Assembly (NCBI GenBank): GCA_003611875.1
Contig: RAYY01000008.1
Coordinates: 1-64,000, forward strand
Reading direction: 5' to 3'
From: a bacterium D16-56
GTDB lineage: Bacteria; Bacillota; Clostridia; Lachnospirales; Lachnospiraceae
Length of the DNA: 64,000 nt
Both the position numbers and the translations under genes were made by a program. Shown piece after piece: positions 60,685-64,000 of the stretch (its first letter is position 1; every line of letters starts with the position of its first letter). The notes beneath the pieces were generated by a model. That model ran no database searches, had not been told where the DNA came from, and saw nothing but the letters and a program-made list of their open reading frames with translations.

Positions 60685-61563
60685 CTAAATTCCGCTTCCT
60701 TCCGGCAAAAGCCTCACTGCCACCACCTGAGGCCGGTTCCCCAGACGGATATTGATAGAGTGCGTCCCCAATCCCCGCCCCACAATCATGCGGCGCCCAT
60801 GCTTTGTAAAATCCCCTGCACAATAGGGCAGGAAAAACTGATACTGGGGTGTCATAAGTCCTCCTAATCCCGGAATCCGGATGGTTCCGCCATGAAAATG
60901 ACCGGCCAGGGTCAGATCTGCCCCCCACTTCGCATAAATATCAAAAAACATCGGTGAATGGGCCAGCAGAATCTGAAACCGTCTGGAGTCTGCCTTGCCT
61001 AAATGCCGTCTCATATATTCCTGATCCATCCTGTCCGGAGAAAGACTGCGGTAATATCCATTGTCAAGATTCAGCCCGCTTATGCACAGATCCTCCCCCA
61101 CATTTACAGAAGCATCATTCAGATATACTGCCCCATACTGCTGAAGCAGCAGGCAAAGCCGGTCATAGAGCCCGCCGTACAGACCCTTTTCCCGTTTCAG
61201 CCTTTGCTCATGATTTCCGTTTCCATAAAAAACAGGACATATCCTTGTCAGCCCGGCCAGAAGCCGCTCCGTCACACAAAGCCCGGCCTTCCCTGGCTTT
61301 GCAATCATGGTATCCCCGCCGATCAAGGCCAGATCCGGCTCCAGGTCTTGGATGGCTGAGAGCATCCTTTCATTCCCCCGGCCAAACTCCTTGTCATGGA
61401 GATCCGTAAGAAATACCAGGGTTTTAGGCTCTTTTATTTTTTTTGAGGAAATCCTTATCTCCTCAGTCACAAAATGTCCCCGCTCATACCAGGACCGCCA
61501 AAGCCCGGCTCCGCCCAGTCCCCCAAAAACCGACAGGAACAAAACCATCTGTTTTCCTCTCAC
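60685..61563 (-). CDS. Membrane-anchored metallophosphoesterase
   Basis: 292 residues from a GTG that overlaps the HAD stop (GTGA). An N-terminal membrane helix (MVLFLSVFGGLGGAGLW) is followed by a calcineurin-like phosphoesterase: FLTDLHDKEFG, IGGDTM, GNGNHEQR, AHSPMFF and LAGHFHGGTIRIPG, a complete dinuclear metal set. It is similar in type to YaeI/YkuE-like enzymes that act on lipids or cyclic dinucleotides at the membrane. Confidence 0.88.
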   Translation of the reverse strand: MRGKQMVLFLSVFGGLGGAGLWRSWYERGHFVTEEIRISSKKIKEPKTLVFLTDLHDKEFGRGNERMLSAIQDLEPDLALIGGDTMIAKPGKAGLCVTERLLAGLTRICPVFYGNGNHEQRLKREKGLYGGLYDRLCLLLQQYGAVYLNDASVNVGEDLCISGLNLDNGYYRSLSPDRMDQEYMRRHLGKADSRRFQILLAHSPMFFDIYAKWGADLTLAGHFHGGTIRIPGLGGLMTPQYQFFLPYCAGDFTKHGRRMIVGRGLGTHSINIRLGNRPQVVAVRLLPEGSGI

Positions 61564-62231
61564 TGCTTCTGCTCCTTAATCAACCAGTCCTTTACCTCAA
61601 AAAGGGACGCACATACCCGGTTGACCCTTCCCCTTAGATTCTCGTCAGGTTCAGTCAAATCCGGCACCATAATGGTCACAAACCCTCCCCTGAGTCCTGC
61701 TTCCACCCCGTTTAAGCTGTCCTCCAGCACCAGACACCGGGCAGGCTCCTCCTTCAGGGCTTTGGCCGCCTTCAAAAAAATCTCCGGATTGGGCTTGGCC
61801 TCCCCAACCATATCCCCGGTAATAATCTCCTGAAAGAACTCCTCAATCCCGGCCAGGCGCAGATTCTCCATAGAATACTCCCTGGCGCTGGCCGTGGCCA
61901 GAGCTACCTTATATCCTTCCTGCCTGAGATAGCACAAAAGCTCACGGGCGCCTGGCTTTACGGGCATCTCGTTTTCCCGAAGAATCCTTAAAAAATGTTC
62001 CTGCTTTCTCGCCCGCAGCTTCCAAAAGTCAAACCGGTCTCCAAAAGTCTCCTGAAACCGTCTGGCCGCATCACTGGCATTGGCCCCGCGGATGGTCTTT
62101 AAAAATGATTCCTCCAGATAAAACCCCAGCTCATCCCCTGCCAGCTTCCATGCAACGGCAGAAAGACGCTCCGTATCAAACAGCAACCCGTCCTGGTCAA
62201 AAATCACCCCATGAATCGTTCCTTTTTCCAT
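61560..62231 (-). CDS. HAD-family phosphatase, beta-phosphoglucomutase-like
   Basis: 223 residues. The nucleophile motif is VIFDQDGLLFDTERL at 8-22, the cap follows, then ATASAREYS (motif II Ser/Thr), a Lys in GEAKPNPEIFLKAAK and LVLEDSLNGVEAGLRGG (motif IV, ED). It is most like the beta-PGM/DOG-type subgroup; the substrate cannot be set from the sequence. It is coupled to the metallophosphoesterase by a four-base overlap. Confidence 0.88.
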   Translation of the reverse strand: MEKGTIHGVIFDQDGLLFDTERLSAVAWKLAGDELGFYLEESFLKTIRGANASDAARRFQETFGDRFDFWKLRARKQEHFLRILRENEMPVKPGARELLCYLRQEGYKVALATASAREYSMENLRLAGIEEFFQEIITGDMVGEAKPNPEIFLKAAKALKEEPARCLVLEDSLNGVEAGLRGGFVTIMVPDLTEPDENLRGRVNRVCASLFEVKDWLIKEQKQ

Positions 62232-62271
62232 ATGTACAGCCCCTTCCCGAATATAATCATAATTGTCAAAT

Positions 62272-62326
62272 AAAAATTGGCCAAATATGCGAAAATGTAC
62301 CGGGGACTGTCCTGGCCCCCGGCCAA
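62272..62326 (-). terminator. Terminator after the rubrerythrin gene
   Basis: On the minus strand, nested stems TTGGCC/GGCCAA and CCGGGG/CCCCGG precede TTTTTATTT. It separates rubrerythrin from the HAD gene. Confidence 0.6.
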
Positions 62327-62344
62327 ATTTCTCCTGTCTGCTGC

Positions 62345-62938
62345 CTATTGAATATAAGGAGCCAGCTCCAGACGGATAAAATATCCCTGCTCATGGCTGC
62401 ATACCGGACAAGCGGCAGGCGCCTTGGTGCCGCGGAATACAAAGCCGCAGTTCAAGCACATCCAGCCGGTCTCCACCTCTGACACAAAAAGCTGGTTTTT
62501 CTCCAGATAATCCGCAAAAAGCTGAAACCGGTCTCCATGGACCTTCTCAATATTTGCAATCTGGAAAAACGCTCCTGCAATCGGTGCAAAGCCTTCTTCC
62601 TTGGCTATATTTCCAAAGCTTTGATACACATCTTGAAATTCCTCATACTCATTGTGCCTTGCCGCCTTTAAAAGATCCAGGCTGCTCTCGTACTGATCCA
62701 CCGGATACGCTCCGTCAATGTGGATATTCTGTCCCTTAAGGTCTTTCAAATAATCGTAAAACACCTGGGCATGAGCCCGTTCCTGCTCTGCTGTAAATAA
62801 AAATACCGATTCAATTACCGGCAGTCCCTGCTTCTTTGCCTTTCCGGCTGCAAGAGTATAGCGATTCCTGGCCTGGCTCTCTCCCGCAAAGGCCCTCATC
62901 AGGTTCTTTGCCGTCTCACTGCTTTTAAAATCAATCAT
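62345..62938 (-). CDS. rbr: Rubrerythrin
   Basis: 197 residues from the ATG at 62938, six bases after AAAGGAGA. The ferritin-like diiron domain (1-150) has AFAGESQARNRY and TAEQERAHAQVFYDYL with the Glu/His ligands. The rubredoxin end has WMCLNCGFVFRG and ACPVC ligands. It reduces hydrogen peroxide in anaerobes. It follows the DUF6062 gene by 53 bases. Confidence 0.95.
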   Translation of the reverse strand: MIDFKSSETAKNLMRAFAGESQARNRYTLAAGKAKKQGLPVIESVFLFTAEQERAHAQVFYDYLKDLKGQNIHIDGAYPVDQYESSLDLLKAARHNEYEEFQDVYQSFGNIAKEEGFAPIAGAFFQIANIEKVHGDRFQLFADYLEKNQLFVSEVETGWMCLNCGFVFRGTKAPAACPVCSHEQGYFIRLELAPYIQ

Positions 62939-62991
62939 GGGAAAATCTCCTTTCCCCACTAGTATCTCTCACTTTTCCTAAAATATGCCTG

Positions 62992-63765
62992 CTATTTCCG
63001 GCATTTAAATACCGGATCTGCCGGATAACCGCCAATCAGCTTCTGCATGGTTCTCTGAACCGCATCCCGAGACTGCTTCCAGTCTGCATCCTGGTTCCGA
63101 TAATCATATTTCTCGATCAGCCAGTCAATATCCTGCTGGACCCGGTCTAAATTCTTCGTCATCAGCTGGCCCAGCCTGGGGATCCACACTTGCTTTTCCT
63201 GAGGCTTCAGCTTCTCCTCACAGACCATCAGCACATCTGCAAAATGATGGATGCAAAAGCCTTTTGATTCCGTCAAAAGACTTCCGAAACCAGGATCCTC
63301 CCGCAGCATATACACAAAAGTATCCAGCATCCGCTCATAAATCACCTTCATCCGCCTGCACACATAGCAGTGATCCTCCTCACTGCGGATCCACCCTTCT
63401 GTCCCTGACCGGCTCCTGTCTGTCTCTGCCTGCTCCGTCCTCCTGAACCGCTCCCAAAATCCGGTTCCTCCTGCAGGCTCATACCGGGCTATGTGCTCTT
63501 TTAGCTGCTGATTCATCCACTCCAGCCTGGATTTGAAAATCCATGCATTTCCCAGACTGTTTCCACAATCATACATCATCTTTGTGTGATGCCTGCAGAA
63601 TCCGCTTTTGCTGGTTTCCTCCCGAATATCCCCCTCCATATAGGAAGACCCCAGCACAAACTCCAGATTCTCCTGCTCCAGCTTTCTCTCCAGCCAGCAG
63701 AACATACACTCATCCCCGGATTTCACTCCGTCGGTCAGCTCAATCGTGTACAATTTTTCCTTCAT
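62992..63765 (-). CDS. DUF6062 family protein
   Basis: 257 residues, soluble and helical. Two related halves each begin with a CxxC knuckle and end with a CxHH motif: CMFCWLERKL then GFCRHHTKMMYDCG, and CYVCRRMKVIYERM then GFCIHHFADVLMVC. These suit metal or redox ligands. This arrangement is the DUF6062 pattern common in Lachnospiraceae, with no function known to me. It begins 12 bases after the receiver-domain gene ends, with GGGAGG four bases before ATG. Confidence 0.8.
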   Translation of the reverse strand: MKEKLYTIELTDGVKSGDECMFCWLERKLEQENLEFVLGSSYMEGDIREETSKSGFCRHHTKMMYDCGNSLGNAWIFKSRLEWMNQQLKEHIARYEPAGGTGFWERFRRTEQAETDRSRSGTEGWIRSEEDHCYVCRRMKVIYERMLDTFVYMLREDPGFGSLLTESKGFCIHHFADVLMVCEEKLKPQEKQVWIPRLGQLMTKNLDRVQQDIDWLIEKYDYRNQDADWKQSRDAVQRTMQKLIGGYPADPVFKCRK

Positions 63766-63777
63766 GGCGCCTCCCTG

Positions 63778-64000
63778 TCACCCCAGAACCTCTTTCAGCG
63801 CAGCAAATAACGCTTTTATATTAATGGGCTTTGCAATATAGCCATTCATCCCGGCCGCCAGGGCTTCCTGCTTATCCTCCTCAAACGCATTGGCCGTCAT
63901 AGCCAGAATGGGAATCTGGGACAAAGCCGGATTCTTCAGCCTGCGGATCTGCCTGGTAGCCTCATAGCCATTCATCTCCGGCATTTGCACATCCATCAGC
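63778..64000 (-). CDS. Receiver domain, C-terminal part of a response regulator or hybrid sensor kinase (partial)
   Basis: Only the last 74 codons are in the window; the gene continues past the right edge. The visible part opens at the phospho-acceptor motif [14 protein letters not shown], then [29 protein letters not shown] with the conserved Thr and Lys, and ends [12 protein letters not shown]. This C-terminal receiver sequence is typical of hybrid histidine kinases. Confidence 0.85.
   Translation of the reverse strand, partial: LMDVQMPEMNGYEATRQIRRLKNPALSQIPILAMTANAFEEDKQEALAAGMNGYIAKPINIKALFAALKEVLG

Overview
The window is about 64 kb of a Gram-positive chromosome, most likely a Lachnospiraceae (Clostridium cluster XIVa) gut anaerobe. 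The evidence is the rimP-nusA-ylxR-ylxQ-infB-rbfA-nrnA-truB-ribF order, a DUF1846 protein, a DUF6062 protein, rubrerythrin, an agr-type peptide quorum system with a clostridial QPEVP-type AgrD tail, and strong AGGAGG ribosome sites. No rRNA, tRNA, CRISPR array, transposase, integrase or phage capsid gene was seen. Assignments come from reading the sequence; no database search was run.

Region 1 (1-25,907, all minus strand) is the most unusual part. It is a continuous gene block that looks like a divergent contractile injection (T6SS/CIS-like) system in a single-membrane bacterium. In transcription order it encodes: a secreted, membrane-anchored von Willebrand A protein; a large sheath-like protein; two paralogous small tube-like (Hcp-like) proteins; an intra-operon terminator; a J-domain protein; two FHA proteins; two PP2C-fold proteins; an Hsp70/actin-fold ATPase with a SAP-like N-terminus; three unrecognised proteins that are candidate baseplate parts; a DcrB/Eag-like possible chaperone; two VgrG-like spikes; a pentapeptide-repeat protein; a DUF1629/Imm11-like protein; a DUF4280 PAAR-like tip; and a giant VgrG-hydrophobic-Rhs fusion that runs off the left edge before its toxin tip. 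No ClpV-type AAA ATPase and no TssJLM membrane complex are visible.

Region 2 (26,101-29,813) is an agr-like quorum-sensing locus: XRE regulator, LytTR response regulator, GHKL histidine kinase, AgrD pre-peptide and AgrB. A 37-bp operator made of three repeats on a 10-11 bp period sits three bases upstream of the -35 box of the agrD promoter. It recurs with 35/37 identity and identical spacing upstream of the -35 box of the injection-system promoter. This implies that cell density controls the weapon.

Region 3 (29,830-33,485) is a restriction-modification cassette with two TSPPY/F-type DNA methyltransferases and an HNH endonuclease. It is preceded by a repeat of about 112 bp that recurs inverted at 54,041-54,155.

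Region 4 (33,548-64,000) is mostly core genome. It holds asd, a large imperfect inverted repeat, parC/parE, a GGDEF/EAL/PAS protein, a DUF1846 protein, the nusA-infB operon, a FadR-type GntR regulator, hflX, a TPR membrane protein, dUTPase, scpAB, a PAP2 phosphatase, a metallophosphoesterase, a HAD phosphatase, rubrerythrin, a DUF6062 protein and the receiver end of a response-regulator or hybrid-kinase gene cut by the right edge.
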